From assembly GCA_963573385.1 (NCBI GenBank), contig CAUYLG010017992.1, forward strand, positions 1 through 64,000: a DNA stretch of 64,000 nt, given 5' to 3'. The position numbers were made by a program, and so were the translations under genes. Shown piece by piece: positions 35,765-47,629 of this stretch. Numbering within the stretch: position 1 is the stretch's first letter; each line of letters begins with the position of its first letter. The DNA comes from Cacajao melanocephalus. Its lineage: Eukaryota; Chordata; Mammalia; Primates; Pitheciidae. Under the pieces are notes generated by a model. That model had not been told where the DNA came from and did not search any database. It saw only the letters and a program-made list of their open reading frames with translations.

Positions 35765-35977
35765 AACAATATTTAATAATTACAGTATGCCAGGTCTGTT
35801 CTATCCATTAGAAGAAAGGTACTTACTAGCTATGTGACCTTGGGCAAGTCACTGAACCTCTCTGTGTCTTATTCTCCTCATCAGTTAAACAAGGAAATAA
35901 TACCTACCTCATAAGCTTGTCATGCAAATTAAATGAATGAGTGGATGTAAAGTGTTGAGAATAGTGGTTGCTATATA
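35765..35977 (+). mobile_element. MIR SINE, plus strand
   Basis: TAGCTATGTGACCTTGGGCA, AGTCACTGAACCTCTCTGTG and CCTACCTCATAAGCTTGTCA are near-consensus MIR. It ends at the base of a perfect hairpin. Confidence 0.9.
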
Positions 35978-36022
35978 GCTGGTGCCCCACAGGCTCCTCT
36001 TAGGGACCTGTGGGGCACCAGC
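35978..36022. repeat. Perfect 16-bp inverted repeat (hairpin)
   Basis: GCTGGTGCCCCACAGG (35978-35993) and CCTGTGGGGCACCAGC (36007-36022) are exact reverse complements separated by 13 nt. The stem is 11 of 16 G/C. It lies between the MIR and an ERV LTR. Confidence 0.97.
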
Positions 36023-36031
36023 CCCCAGGCA

Positions 36032-36735
36032 TGAAAATAAAGAAAAATCTTGAGTTCCTTCAAGGGGAATTCCAGGCACCTAGCTAGCATTGAGAAGTCA
36101 GTGAGCAACCTGCTAAGCAAGAAGCTAACAGTAGCTTAAAACAATCGCCAAGGAAGACAGAGTCACAAAATGATGGTTCCTTCTAGAAACTAAATATGGC
36201 ATCTTAACATATGTCTCTGAGTTGTTTTTCAGAAACCCAGACCCTGACTAAATGAGAAAGGCCGACTGCTGGCACATAGACCTAGGTAAGGAGGAATCGA
36301 GGACTGAACGCTGAGCACCATTCTTTGTTCTAAAGTTCTTCCTGAAGGTCCTGGAGGAAGTCACATCCACATGCCAGAGCTCCACATTCCTTTCTACTGA
36401 CCCCCAAATTTTTAGCCTCCTCAGCCAATCACAAATCAGAATATCTTTGAATCCACCTACCCTTCCTCTCCCGCTTCAAGGTGTCCAGCCTTTTTAGGTC
36501 AAATCAATGTATAGCCTTCATGGACTGACTGATGACGTTGCCTGTAGAGTCATATACCTGCCTCCTCACCTTTAGAATCCCTTTTCTGTGAGCCATCAGG
36601 CCTCAAGAGTGAGCTGCCCCATTCTCCTTGCTTGGCATCCTGCAGTGAAGCCTCACTTTCCTATGCTGCAAATCCTGATGGCAGTATTGGGCTTTGCTGT
36701 GCCTGGCAGATGGGCCCAAGTTTGGTTTGATAACA
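36032..36735 (+). mobile_element. Probable class I ERV solo LTR
   Basis: The order TTTGAATCCACCTACCCTTC, CTCCCGCTTCAAGGTGTCCA, CATTCTCCTTGCTTGGCATC, AGTGAAGCCTCACTTTCCTA and CCCAAGTTTGGTTTGATAAC matches the U3-R-U5 end of an ERV1-type LTR family. The proposed start TGAAAATAAAG is approximate. No internal viral sequence follows, so it is a solo LTR. The subfamily name is left open. Confidence 0.6.
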
Positions 36736-36749
36736 AATGCTCAAACAAG

Positions 36750-36913
36750 GTAAGCTCTCATGATCACAACAACTTAACAATGTATGCTCTATTTATTATT
36801 CCATTTTCTAGGCAAGGAAACAGTCTCTGAGAGGTAGTGTGTCTTTTGAAAGTCACTCAGTTGGTTAAAGAAGAGGAGGGATTACATTTGGGCTGACTTC
36901 AGGACCTGCTCTC
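36750..36913 (-). mobile_element. MIR SINE, minus strand
   Basis: TTATTCCATTTTCTAGGCAA, GGAAACAGTCTCTGAGAGGT and GAAGAGGAGGGATTACATTT are complement MIR. Its end is the target site of the next Alu. Confidence 0.75.
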
Positions 36914-36924
36914 CTAACCCCCAG

Positions 36925-37235
<311 letters not shown>

Positions 37236-37246
37236 CTAACCCCCAG

Positions 37247-37779
37247 TTTCTAAACTGCTTCCCTATGCAGTCCTCCCAGGACATGGGCTCCTTGGCTCTG
37301 GTATTCTCTAGGGCAGGCTAAATACCCCAGTTTTTCCAGCTACTGCCCTAGGCTTGTTTCTAGGTAGAAGTAAAACCTTGAGGGCACATTGCCCAACTAC
37401 ATTTCTTTCCTATTAAGCAAGTGAAGCCACAGTCATTGAAATCCTGGAGGAAGCCAGTGGGTGGGGAAGGTGATCTGGAAGCCCAGGTGCAGGGGCATAG
37501 GAGGTTTCAGGGAGTCAATGCGAGTGCTGTGGGGCTGGCTCCCTTAGGTTGTCTGGAAGCTGATGGGATGGGATGAGGGCAGTAGAAGGTCCAGGAATTA
37601 GGACCCAACAGAAGCAGCCTCCCTTGCTTAGTGGGGTCCCTGTCCTCTGATAAAGTGGCCTTGTTAGATACAAGGGGCCCAAGCACTACTACCCCCAAGA
37701 GGACCAAAGGTGGGGGTGCTTTGCCCTGACTCCTAGGCTGCACGTTGATGCCTAAGAGCCTGGGAAGCAGGCCCCTTGT
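37247..37779. other. Single-copy sequence
   Basis: No recognised repeat or gene. Confidence 0.4.
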
Positions 37780-38395
<616 letters not shown>

Positions 38396-38690
38396 CACAG
38401 ATCAAGAGTCCACCTCTAGTGTCCTATAAGCTTAACTTTGTTCAGGTCTGAAGAAAGGCTGTGTCATGCAATGGAGGAGGGTTCTCCAGGAACTCATTTA
38501 TGTGAACAATATTTATTGAACATCACTTCATGGCTGACACTGTTGTAGGTAGTTGGACACATCGGTGAACAAAAAATCAAAGGTCCCTCCCCTGGGAACC
38601 TTAGGCCAAGGTCTCCCACGGACCTCAGAGATCACTTTAGGCCAAGCCTGGATGTCGGGGCATTGAGTTGTATTAGACACAGAAGGAAGA
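38396..38690. mobile_element. Ancient repeat (L2-like) in part
   Basis: ATATTTATTGAACATCACTT, CATGGCTGACACTGTTGTAG and ACACATCGGTGAACAAAAAA resemble the common ...TTTATTGAGCACCTACTATG... old repeat. Beyond 38600 nothing is recognised. Confidence 0.45.
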
Positions 38691-39389
38691 ACTTTGCTCT
38701 TCAAGTTGGAATTTGTAAATCAAGGGAAGCCCCTTCATTCGTTTCCTAAAAAAAGACCCCAGCATTTATAAATTGTGTTTGCTTAAATAGAAGCCATCAG
38801 AGACCAGCGTGTTTCCAGGCTGCTGGAGGTGCTCATTTGCATGTGGATACGCTGTTTAGGAACGGACTTCTGTTCATTAAAGCAGGTTCCCCAAGGCCCC
38901 CAGCTGCCCAACAAGGTGCTGGCTGCGCCGGGTGCCTTCTGCAAAAGGTGCTATGCTGTTGGGTTCTGCACAATCTCACCAGGGGCAGGGAGAAGGTTGG
39001 CGGTCGAGTCTGGGCCAGGCAGAGTGGAGAGAGAGGAGGTGAGAACTCACCTGGTAGAGGGGCGTGGTGAGGCGGGGTAGGGAAGAGACACTGGAGGAGA
39101 CCCGGGGAGAGGTTGGGCTCCAGGCTGCACTCCAGCCCCAGGCAGAGCCGGAGGTGGCTACGGAAGCTTTAGTCCTCTCTCCCTGATGTGGCGATGTGGT
39201 GACCATGGCCAGTTGACAACCTCCTGCCCACCCTTGCCCCAGCCCTTGCAGCCCCCCCTGTAGAGAATGTCTGGGCTGGTCCCTGAGGCTGTGCCACAGT
39301 CAGCCCAGGAGGCTCCCTCTGGTCACTAGCGGGGCAACTCTGCCGAGGCAGGGCCTTCCCTGGCCTCTGTGCGCCGCCCTCCACCCTCT
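38691..39389. other. Single-copy sequence, AT-rich first third
   Basis: 38700-38890 (AGCATTTATAAATTGTGTTT, CTCATTTGCATGTGGATACG with the octamer ATTTGCAT) is AT-rich and repeat-free. The rest is GC-rich without a recognised repeat. Confidence 0.4.
38833..38840 (+). promoter_or_regulatory. POU octamer ATTTGCAT
   Basis: Exact match to the OCT/POU octamer (ATTTGCAT) in repeat-free sequence. A single 8-mer is weak evidence by itself. Confidence 0.3.
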
Positions 39390-39700
39390 AAGCGCACATC
39401 GTTCTAATGGGATTAGGCTTCACACGGGTCACAGAACAATTTATTATTCTGCTGGCTAGAGCCAAGTTTCCCTTTGAAAAATGGTTACTCCCAGAGTCGG
39501 CAATTACTTCAAAATAAATTTACCAAAGACAAAATTGTACCTCTTGGGTCAGTAAACGACTTGCCTGTTTGGGGCTGAGGAGACAAGGTGTTTATTAAGG
39601 ACCGCCTTCGTTTCCTGTGCAGGTTTTTCAGTTTGAATAATTGTCCAATTAAATATAATTTGGAAGTCAGTGCTAACCCAGTGCCTGGATTGCAGGAGGA
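39390..39700. promoter_or_regulatory. Motif-dense AT-rich island (candidate enhancer)
   Basis: Contains GGGATTAGGC (OTX/bicoid-type GGATTA), ACAGAACAATTTATTATTC (SOX-like ACAAT next to TTATTA), AATAAATTTACCAAAGACAA, and TTGAATAATTGTCCAATTAA. No repeat signature, and it contrasts with GC-rich DNA on its left. Confidence 0.45.
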
Positions 39701-39984
39701 AGAATCACTCGGAGGCGTGCATTAATAAATCCCTTGGAGCCCTGTCGCTCCCCAAACCCCTCCTTTGGTTTAATTTTGAGGATTTTTTTTTTTTTGTCTT
39801 CCCACAGCCTATAGCCTCCCATTTGGAAATGAGCTGCTTTCCCCCAAAGAATTCCTAGGCCTCGCTTGCTTCCATCTGTCTGTCTGCTTCTCTCCAGCAA
39901 GCCGGTGCATGGGGATTTTCAGCTGGGATCAGCACAGTGATGCTGGGGCAAAAGGTCCATTCCTTTATGGGCCTGCACACTTGC
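39701..39984. other. Single-copy sequence
   Basis: A 14-bp T-run at 39783-39796. Nothing else recognised. Confidence 0.4.
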
Positions 39985-40180
39985 AGGTTCGTTCATTCAT
40001 TCATTCAGTTAGTCAGTCAGCAAACACCTACTAAGAACTTACTTGGAGCCAGGCCCTAGACTGGATAAGGAGAAAAATCAGAGATTGTCCTGGCCCTCAA
40101 AAATGATTCAGTCCGTTGAAAGAGAGGGACACATGAAAAGGCCATTGACTGTCAGACTGACAAAAGAAGGGGTCTTCTGG
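39985..40180. mobile_element. Ancient repeat fragment (L2-like)
   Basis: GTTCGTTCATTCATTCATTC, CAAACACCTACTAAGAACTT and GGAGCCAGGCCCTAGACTGG match the old repeat containing TTTATTGAGCACCTACTATGTGCCAGGC. Confidence 0.55.
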
Positions 40181-40184
40181 TTCT

Positions 40185-40305
40185 TTGGGTCACCTTTTCC
40201 ATATTGCAGATGGGGAAACTGAGGTGAGGAGATGGAAAGGGCCACCCAGGGAGTAACTGGGGAGTCAGGTACCCTTGGGCCAACCAGCGTGGTTTCTACA
40301 ATCAT
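40185..40305 (-). mobile_element. MIR fragment, minus strand
   Basis: CATATTGCAGATGGGGAAAC, TGAGGTGAGGAGATGGAAAG and GGGAGTCAGGTACCCTTGGG are complement MIR. Confidence 0.6.
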
Positions 40306-40745
40306 ATTGTGCCTACCACCTGGCCTAGGGTATAGTAAGGGAGGTGGGTGGCAGCCCTGGGGTCCCCACAGAAGGTTCCACCCACTGGGAGTGGCTTGTG
40401 GGAGGCAACTGAGGGCCCAGAGCATTGACGTGGCACCATCCTGGCCAGCTGGGTCTGGTGGGGTACGACACCCTCACAAGGGGCCTGTTCCTGATAACTG
40501 ATGGGATCACAGACATCGTCCTGGACGTAGAAGCCATCTGTTCTGAGGCCAAAGCTGGGGCAGTCAGTACCCAGGCCAAACCTCCGGCCCAGGGAAGGTC
40601 TGGATCCTTTTTCTGGGAGCTTGCAGTGAGCTAAGATGATCCTCCCTGGAGGATCCGGTCTGGGCATCCTGTGTGGCTCCCTCTGGAGACTGGTGCCTAG
40701 ATCACAGAAGCCGGGATGCTGGCCTTGGCCAGGTACTCTGTATGG
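40306..40745. other. Single-copy sequence
   Basis: No recognised repeat or gene. Confidence 0.4.
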
Positions 40746-41190
40746 CCTACAGTCACGTATCGGACAATTTATTTAAGCTCTCCTGTATACTGAGTACTGT
40801 TCTAAATACCGGTGCCACTGTAGTGACCAAAAGGGGCAGAAGTTGCTACTGACATGGAGGGTTTAGTGAAGGGAGACAGACAACACAAGCGAGGGAAAGA
40901 TACAGTACGTCAGTTACGAAGAGGGAGGTGCAGAAAGATAAGGGGGGCAGGGAGTATGGGGGATGGGTTGCCATTTTAAATGCCATGGCTCAAGAAAGTT
41001 TCCCTGAGAAGCTGCATTTGAATGGAGACTGGAAGGTGAGGGCATGAGCCTTGGGGATGTCTGGGGGAAGAGCTTTCCATGTGCGGGAAAAGAAATGCAG
41101 AGTCCCTGAAATGGAAATGCATGTGGTATGTTCAGCCAGGATTCAGGGCTGGAGTGGGGTGAACCAAGCAAGGGCTGAGGGCGGGGGAGC
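40746..41190. mobile_element. Ancient repeat (L2-like), long fragment
   Basis: CTCCTGTATACTGAGTACTG, GAAGGGAGACAGACAACACA, AGAAAGTTTCCCTGAGAAGC and GTCTGGGGGAAGAGCTTTCC occur in the order of a common old mammalian repeat. The family name is not certain. Confidence 0.55.
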
Positions 41191-41480
41191 CACAGAGGAG
41201 ATCCTGTGGGTCAGAGGCACAGGAAGTGACAGAGTGGGTTGAGGGCAAGGTGCCCAGCCAGCTTTCGGCTGTCGTCAGGCTCCCTCTGCCAGGCCCACAC
41301 TGCAGGCTGCCTCGTGGCTCTGTGGCTCTGCAGTCCCAAAGCCTCCCTATGGCTCCTCTGCAGACAGTGCTGGCTCTCAGGCAGGGCTGCTGAGTCCAGT
41401 GGGAAGCAGGAGGTGAGGAGGGCGCAGCAGCTCTTCAGGCTGGCCCCGTTGGCTGCCACCGGCGTCCTTCCTCAGCCCCA
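41191..41480. other. GC-rich single-copy sequence
   Basis: No recognised repeat or gene. Confidence 0.4.
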
Positions 41481-41720
41481 CAGGGAAGGAAGGAGCGGGA
41501 TTTGTCTGCCCATATTCACAGCCATGGAGGTGATCCAGGTTGAAAGAAAATCAATAAGATGTGTCCATTTATGTGGCACAAAGGAAGAAAGGTCTGCAGA
41601 CAGAAATAGGCCGGGAATCACACGCAGGCGACTTAATAAGACTTTTCCCCAGCCTGAAGAGGACGGTAATTTAGATTTGCCTTTGAACATCTCCTTTCTT
41701 GTGCCTCAATAACTCTCAGG
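41481..41720. promoter_or_regulatory. Repeat-free island (candidate enhancer)
   Basis: AGAAAATCAATAAGATGTGT, GGCGACTTAATAAGACTTTT, GGACGGTAATTTAGATTTGC and CTTTGAACATCTCC lie in repeat-free DNA. TCAATAA and TTAATAA resemble HOX/PBX-type sites and CTTTGAA a TCF/LEF site. Inference from composition. Confidence 0.4.
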
Positions 41721-43030
41721 ATCAGCCTGCTTAGGAAGCAAGGGAAAGGAGATTGGCCGCCTTCTTAGAAGACAAGCCCGTGTGGGAAGGCTGCTTGCTC
41801 AGAGAAGTTCAAACGCCAGCCTTAAGAAAAGATGAAAGTGCCTCGTCAGCACATCCTCGGCCCATTGATCGCGATTGAGGCCTGGGCCCGGTGCATTTGG
41901 GCTGGAGCAGGACAATGAGAACAAGGCCAGGCTGCCAGGAGGCCTCCTCTGAGCCACAGTGGTGCAAGAGATTCTCATTACTGGCCTCGGGGCTTGGTGG
42001 CCAGGTGTGGGCAAGAGGCAGCCTGGCCCTGCCTGCAGAGCACCTGCCTTGCAGCCCATGGGCCCCACGGCCACCGCCCAGCCTCGGCCCAGGAGCCAGG
42101 CTGGCTCCCACCTCAGGCTGTGGCAGGCAGCACTCAGGCAGCCCTCTTGCTCAAGCACGGATCCAGTTCATCACCTTACACCAGGAACTTCTGCCAAAGA
42201 TCTCCGGAATGCCTGCAGAAAAACGGGAAGGGCTAGGTCTTGTTCTCCTGAGGCTCTGCAGAGAGGGTGGTAACAGCATTTGGCAGGGCTGGGCCACCCA
42301 GTCTGTGCTGCCTGAGTGTACTCTCCTCGCCTAGGCTGCTTACCTAATAGGAAACACGAGGGTCCTGGGGTTTTAGGAAGCTGGGTGGGTCAGAAAAAGG
42401 CCCCTGGGCAGATTTTCTGTCCCTCTCCACAGCTCAAGTATCACCTTTCCCATCTCCCCGTGAATAGCAAAGACCCTGTCCTCAGTGTCCCCACAGTGCC
42501 CTCTGCTTCCTCCCTCAAGGCCTTGTCACTTGAGCTGCCATTGTCCCGCCCGCTGCAGGCGCCTCTGGGGTGGGCGCTTTGCCCCTCAGCTCACAGCCCA
42601 GTGCCTGGCACAGAGCAGGTGCTGTTGATGTCTTCATTGGCCCTCCTTCCTCAGCTGGCAGGGCAAGAGGCCCAGGCCAGGTGGGTCCCCTGTGTCCAGT
42701 GAGGCCCCAAAGTCATACAAGGGCAGGCGAGCAGCAGGCCCAGCGTGGGATGCCAGCCTGCCCAGGGCTCCTCCACCTCAGTGTCCCGAGGCCACCTCAG
42801 GCTCCAGCAGAACAGCAGAAGGGCTGGGAGCTGGAGTCAGGGGACTTCATCCCAGAGCCTGGTTTGCATTTGGCCATGAGCAAGTCCGTTTTCCTCCTTC
42901 CCAGCATCCTTCGCTGCAGACCCCGCGTGCTGGTCCCTGTGCTGCCCAGTACGGTAGCTGTACGCAGTCAGTCATGGAGCAGCGCCTGACACTTGGCTCG
43001 TAGGAACTGAGCTGTGCTGTGAGTATAAAA
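41721..43030. other. GC-rich single-copy sequence with old-repeat traces
   Basis: Mostly unrecognised. CAGTGCCTGGCACAGAGCAG (42599) is an L2/MIR 3' word. The frames at 41891-42334 and 42316-43003 are overlapping, GC-driven and motif-free. Confidence 0.4.
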
Positions 43031-43034
43031 CACA

Positions 43035-43255
43035 CACTAGATTTCTGTGACTCATTACCAAAAAGGAATGTAAAATATTCATAATTTTTATGTTCATTAC
43101 ATGTTGAAATGATAATGTTTTGGGTTTTATAAACCCAATAATAATATTGGGTTAAAGAAAATGTATCGTTACAGTTAATATTTTTAAATGTGACTCCTGG
43201 AAACTTTAAAACGACATATGTGGCTCGAAGTGTTTCTATTCGACAATGCCGGTCT
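43035..43255. mobile_element. hAT-type (MER1 group) transposon fragment
   Basis: TGTTCATTACATGTTGAAAT, GATAATGTTTTGGGTTTTAT, ATTGGGTTAAAGAAAATGTA and CATATGTGGCTCGAAGTGTT, then TTTCTATTCGACAATGCCGG, follow a common non-autonomous hAT element with ...ACATATGTGGCTCGCATTATATTTCTATTGGACAG. A 9-bp hairpin AACCCAATA/TATTGGGTT (43132-43153) lies inside. Confidence 0.65.
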
Positions 43256-45180
43256 ACACAGTCTCAGAGCATGGAAGTTCGAGGCGTCTGTGGTATGAGA
43301 GAGTGGACATGAAGGTGCTTTGAACAGATCCGTCTTCACAGGGATGACCCTGGCTGTCAAGAGAGACCAGACTTGTCTCAAGAAGGGTTAATGCCCAAAG
43401 CGAAACCTTTTGGAACTCTTCAGCCTTTGGTAGTACCAGGAGCCAATGGCCATTGTCCTGGATGAGGTAATGCCTTCAAGGAGTCCCTCTCATTGGTGGC
43501 TGGGGGTGTCAGTGGTGAGCAGAGGTGGGAGCCCTCGGGTGTTTCCTTCTTTCCCTCTCTGAAGTTCATGTGCCTTCCAATCCTGTTAACAGAACAGGTA
43601 GCCAGTACCACCCAGTCTCCATAAAGGGCCTGGGGACCCCAGCTAGCAATCAGGAGAGGCCCAGAATTGCCTGAGCTGAGGGTCTGGGTTTCCCTCAGCC
43701 CCGGGCACCTCTGGCCTCCCTGTGGTTTGCAGGCTTCGGTCTCCACCCGGAAGGCCCGTCATTCCTCTGTGCACCTGATGGCTCCCTTCAGAAGCTCTGA
43801 GAACCCATTCCCTGGCACCTCATCAGGGATCTGCCATGGCATGGAGTTCTCTGCTCCCTCTGTCAGAGACCTACAGCCTGTGGACTGCGATGGCCCAGCC
43901 CTCCTGCTTGTGTCTCCCACTTGGCTGGAAGCCAACCAAGAGCAGGGTGCATGCTGGGGTGTCCAACCTAGGGCCAGGCACAGGGCACACCTGCATGTTG
44001 AAGGAGTGTGAGTACATAGACAGAATCTGGTTCTGGATCAGCCTTGGAGGCGGGGAGAGGAGCTGGTAGGGTCTGGGCAGATGAAAGGGATGGGTAGAGC
44101 TTGAGGGTGATGCAGAAAAGCAGTGTGTGTTGGGGGTGAGGGGCTCCAGGAGTGCCCAGGGAACCTCCATGATCCCTGTCCTGGCAGTCAGTCTCTAAGG
44201 TATGAGGTCCTCCCTCCCATGCGAACACCAGAAATGGTTTGGGGCAACCTGGCCATGGGATGCAGGAGGGAGCTTTGTCCCTTCTGATGGTGCTGCCACC
44301 TGGCTTCCTGGCAGTCCAAGCAGGAGCCAACAGAGCAAGTAGGGGAGCTGGCCTAGGAGCCAAGGGGCCCCGGGAGCCCCGCAGGTACCCAAGCAGCTTT
44401 GGAAAGGAAGGCACCAGAGGAACTGGGAGGGAGGAGCATGTCTGGAGATGACTCCTCCCAGCCTTGGAAGCTGGGGGCATCTGGAACAGTGGAGTCCCTC
44501 AAGAGAGGAAGATGCCAGGATGACACTAGTGAGGAAGGGCTAGAGAGGCCTCCTGGGGTGGGCTGAGTTAAGGGGTGGGGTGGGGCAGAGTGGGGCTGGG
44601 GTGAAATCATCCAGCAAAGGGACAGGTCAGGCATGGGGGTGAGTGGAGCTCATCAGGTTCCAAGGCAAGTGTCAGAACCCCAGCCTTGCCGCAGTGCCCT
44701 GATGCTGCTATAACATGGCAGGGGTGTTGGTCAGGCGGCTGGCTCCACACTGTCACTCACTCACCTGTGCCGGGACACGTGCCTGTGTCTCCACCTCCTA
44801 CAAGTGCTGCCAGTAGAGATTGCCATAGCAGCCTTCAAGAAGACTGACTGGCAACCCATCCTGCCATGCAGGCCCACCCCAGGTGCAAAGACCTGGTTTC
44901 AGCTGCAGCTCGGTCCCTGACAGCCAGGCTACCACAGCTCTCTCTAAGCCCTGGACTCCTCATCTGCACAATCCTATGGGGTCAGTGGCCACTTCCTGCC
45001 CACCCTGGGGGGCCCAGGCTGCAGACCAGCCTTTGCCCCTTTATGGAGAGGGGGCTTCACATCTCAAACAGCAGGGCAGATCCCCAGAGCTCCTGGGGTG
45101 GGCAGATGAAAGGAGCTCGCCCCCACCTCCTTCCCCCAGCCTCCGGGCCAGTCACTTCACCTCTCCTCCTCTCTTCTGCA
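43256..45180. other. GC-rich single-copy sequence
   Basis: No confident repeat. A decayed MIR may lie near 44890-45000 (CCCTGGACTCCTCATCTGCA). G-rich run at 44572-44602. The 170-codon minus-strand frame (43968-44480) has no recognised domain and overlaps plus-strand frames. Confidence 0.4.
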
Positions 45181-45780
45181 GAACTGTAAGAATTATTATT
45201 TTTTAAATCCTCATTGGAATGCTAATTTTGATTTTGAGTGTCTGTCATGGGCTCTTTGAAGTTTTTCAGACAAAATAAGTATCTCCTTAACAGAGGGGAT
45301 TAGCGCCTACTTGTTTAGAATCCTCTGACTGAGAGTGACAACCAATTTCAGAATCTGTGGGGTTTAGGGAGGCTGCAGGAAGAGGGGCCGCTTCCCTCCC
45401 TGGTGGTCAGCTTTCCATAAATGGCTTAATGGGGTTAGAGTTTAAGCCCTCAAACAGGGATCAGAGCCCCCAGCTTGAAAGCCAATGAGCAGCGAGGCAG
45501 ATCTTGCTATTTAAATCCAGCAGGACTTGGTTAGAACTCTTTTATTCTCTTGATCTTAAAGAAAACAAACCCATTTCCCTTGCAGAATTTAGGGCCCGCT
45601 CCAGCCAGCTGCCCCCAGCCTCCTCCCCAGAATGCAGGCCTTCACGCCACAGGTAATTCATGGCCCAGACTCAGCCCAGGCTGAGATGCTCCTGGCTTTA
45701 TGATTCAGTTCAATCCAGGAGTGCTAATGGGGCAATTTGTAAAGGAAGAAATATAATGAGTTATCACAAAGCCCAGCAAG
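45181..45780. promoter_or_regulatory. Motif-rich islands (candidate enhancers)
   Basis: Two AT-rich stretches, 45185-45350 (AAGAATTATTATTTTTTAAA, GGAATGCTAATTTTGATTTT) and 45410-45780 (TCCATAAATGGCTTAATGGG, TTGCTATTTAAATCCAGCAG, GAAATATAATGAGTTATCAC), are separated by a short GC-rich segment. No repeat signature. Confidence 0.4.
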
Positions 45781-47140
45781 GACTCGACAAACCAGGCACT
45801 TCCCATCCATCAAGCATCCTAGCGTGGTCAGAGACCAGCAGCGCCAGAAATCTTTTCCTGGGCCTGGACACACACATATGGCAGCTACTGCAGCTGCTTC
45901 CTTCTCCCTTTGCCCCCCTACCCCCAATCATGGTCCCTAAGGGCCAGATGACCTGGGGCAATGGTGTGGGTGGGGTATGATGGAGGTAAAAGCAGGATAC
46001 TTAAGAATTTCTTTGCTGAAGCAAAATTATCATGCAGGCGTTTTTTTTTTTTTTTTTTTTTTTTAAGAGCATTAATGCCATGTGAGGGCCCTCAGAGTCC
46101 CAGATGTCGCAGGCAGGCTGCGACATTTCCCCAGGGCTCTTGTTGCCAGCCCATGCCAGGGTTGCTGAAACTGGGGCTTGGCCTGGCATGAAGCCTAAGG
46201 TCATGGAGATGATACTGGGCAGCCACATCCATTCAGTTTGTCTCATGAAGTCAAAGTTCACCCAGCCTGGACCTATGGGATACCTTCTGCAGACAGCAGG
46301 TGCCATGCTGTGTCCACTCTGCTGAGACATCAGGGCGCTCACTTGAGTCAGAGACCCACAGGCAGGCAAGCCCCTCCTGGGCTTCTTTCAGATGTGCACA
46401 GTGGGGTCCAGAATGGGGAAGTGAATTGCCAGAGGACTCGCATTAAGGAAGTGGCAGTTTGTCACAGTGTGTACATGATAGTCTAGGACAGTGTGACTGA
46501 GGCTGGGTGGGTAGCAAGGGGCAGTAGAAAGGGCGAGGCCTAGAGGGCAAGTCTGGAGGCCCTAAGTCCAGATACCTGGGCCTGGCACTGGCCCAACCTG
46601 CTCAGCCTCCATGCTGGCCTCTCTGGACTGGCACTTGCCCTTTCCTTTCCAGCCGCCACTGCCTTGTTCTAGCTCAGACCTGGAGGATGGAGATTTTGGT
46701 CAGTCTGGGAAGGAAGGCTGGCCCACAGAGAGGTCTCTCTGGGCTGAGGCATCCATGTGCTCTGTCCCTGGTGCTCTCCAGCCTCTGCCGCCGTCCTAGC
46801 TGGCCTGGACCCTGGGGATCTGCCCCACCAGGTACCTCAGGAGGCCCCTGGCCAGAGTCGAAGGTCATGGGAAGGCCCCATGGCCAGCAGATGGGACAGA
46901 GAGAGGCCTGGCTTCAGCAGGGACTGCTTGATCCCACACACAGAGTGATTGTGGTCCAGAATGGTCCTGTCCCACCCACTCAGGTCCTGCCTCCTTTCCT
47001 CCTGTTTTTGTAGGCAATCTGGAGAGCTCTCAAGCCCAGAGAAATCAACCTGCAACCTCAGAACAGGCAGGTCCCACAGAGAAGGACAGCCACCTCCCTC
47101 AGAAGGATAGCAAATAATGAGCAAGCACAGTGAGTGCTTC
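45781..47140. other. Single-copy sequence with long T-run
   Basis: A T-run of about 24 at 46040-46063 could mark the tail of a tiny minus-strand retro-insertion. A weak complement-MIR trace occurs at 46395-46460. Otherwise nothing recognised. Confidence 0.4.
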
Positions 47141-47350
47141 CTGTGTGCTGAGTGTGGTTCTAAATGCTGCACACTGATGAACTCACTAATCCTCTTACCA
47201 GTACCATGATGAGATACTCTTGTTATTATTCCCATTTTGCAGATTAGAAAATTGAGGCATGGAGAAGCTGAATAACTTGCTTAAGGTCACCCAGCTAGTG
47301 AATGGCAGAATAAGAGTTCAAACCCAGCCAGCCTGGCTCCAGAATTCTGG
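47141..47350 (-). mobile_element. MIR SINE, minus strand
   Basis: ATTATTCCCATTTTGCAGAT, TTAGAAAATTGAGGCATGGA, GTCACCCAGCTAGTGAATGG and GTTCAAACCCAGCCAGCCTG are complement MIR, nearly full length. Confidence 0.9.
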
Positions 47351-47629
47351 TGGTTCAGCAGATGTCCTGGACCTAGAGGCTACTGGTGGCCTGCATCCAA
47401 CCTTGGTACCACCTCCGACTCCCAATAAGGTGAGGCTGAGGGGCAGATTCCTAGACAGAGGGATTCTCCTGGAAGGGGCCAGTCCTGGAGAACCTGTTGA
47501 GTCTTGAGGGCAGACACCCAAGTTTCCCCTGCTCTGTGAGAGATGGGGAAATGCAGGACAGGGAGAGGGCAGTGGACACAGGGCATTGACTCAGGTTTGG
47601 GGAAGACTCCAAAGAGCTTGGGGCTGACC
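47351..47629. other. Single-copy sequence
   Basis: No recognised repeat or gene. Confidence 0.4.

Noticed and set aside
41891..43003. Possible multi-exon coding region from clustered plus-strand frames
   Set aside because: No consistent acceptor/donor pairs with matching phase, no domain, and minus-strand frames overlap equally well.
43968..44480. 170-codon minus-strand open frame
   Set aside because: GC-driven frame without a recognisable domain, overlapping several other frames.
46040..46063. Tail of a processed pseudogene (long T-run)
   Set aside because: No gene-like sequence and no target duplication could be found beside the T-run.
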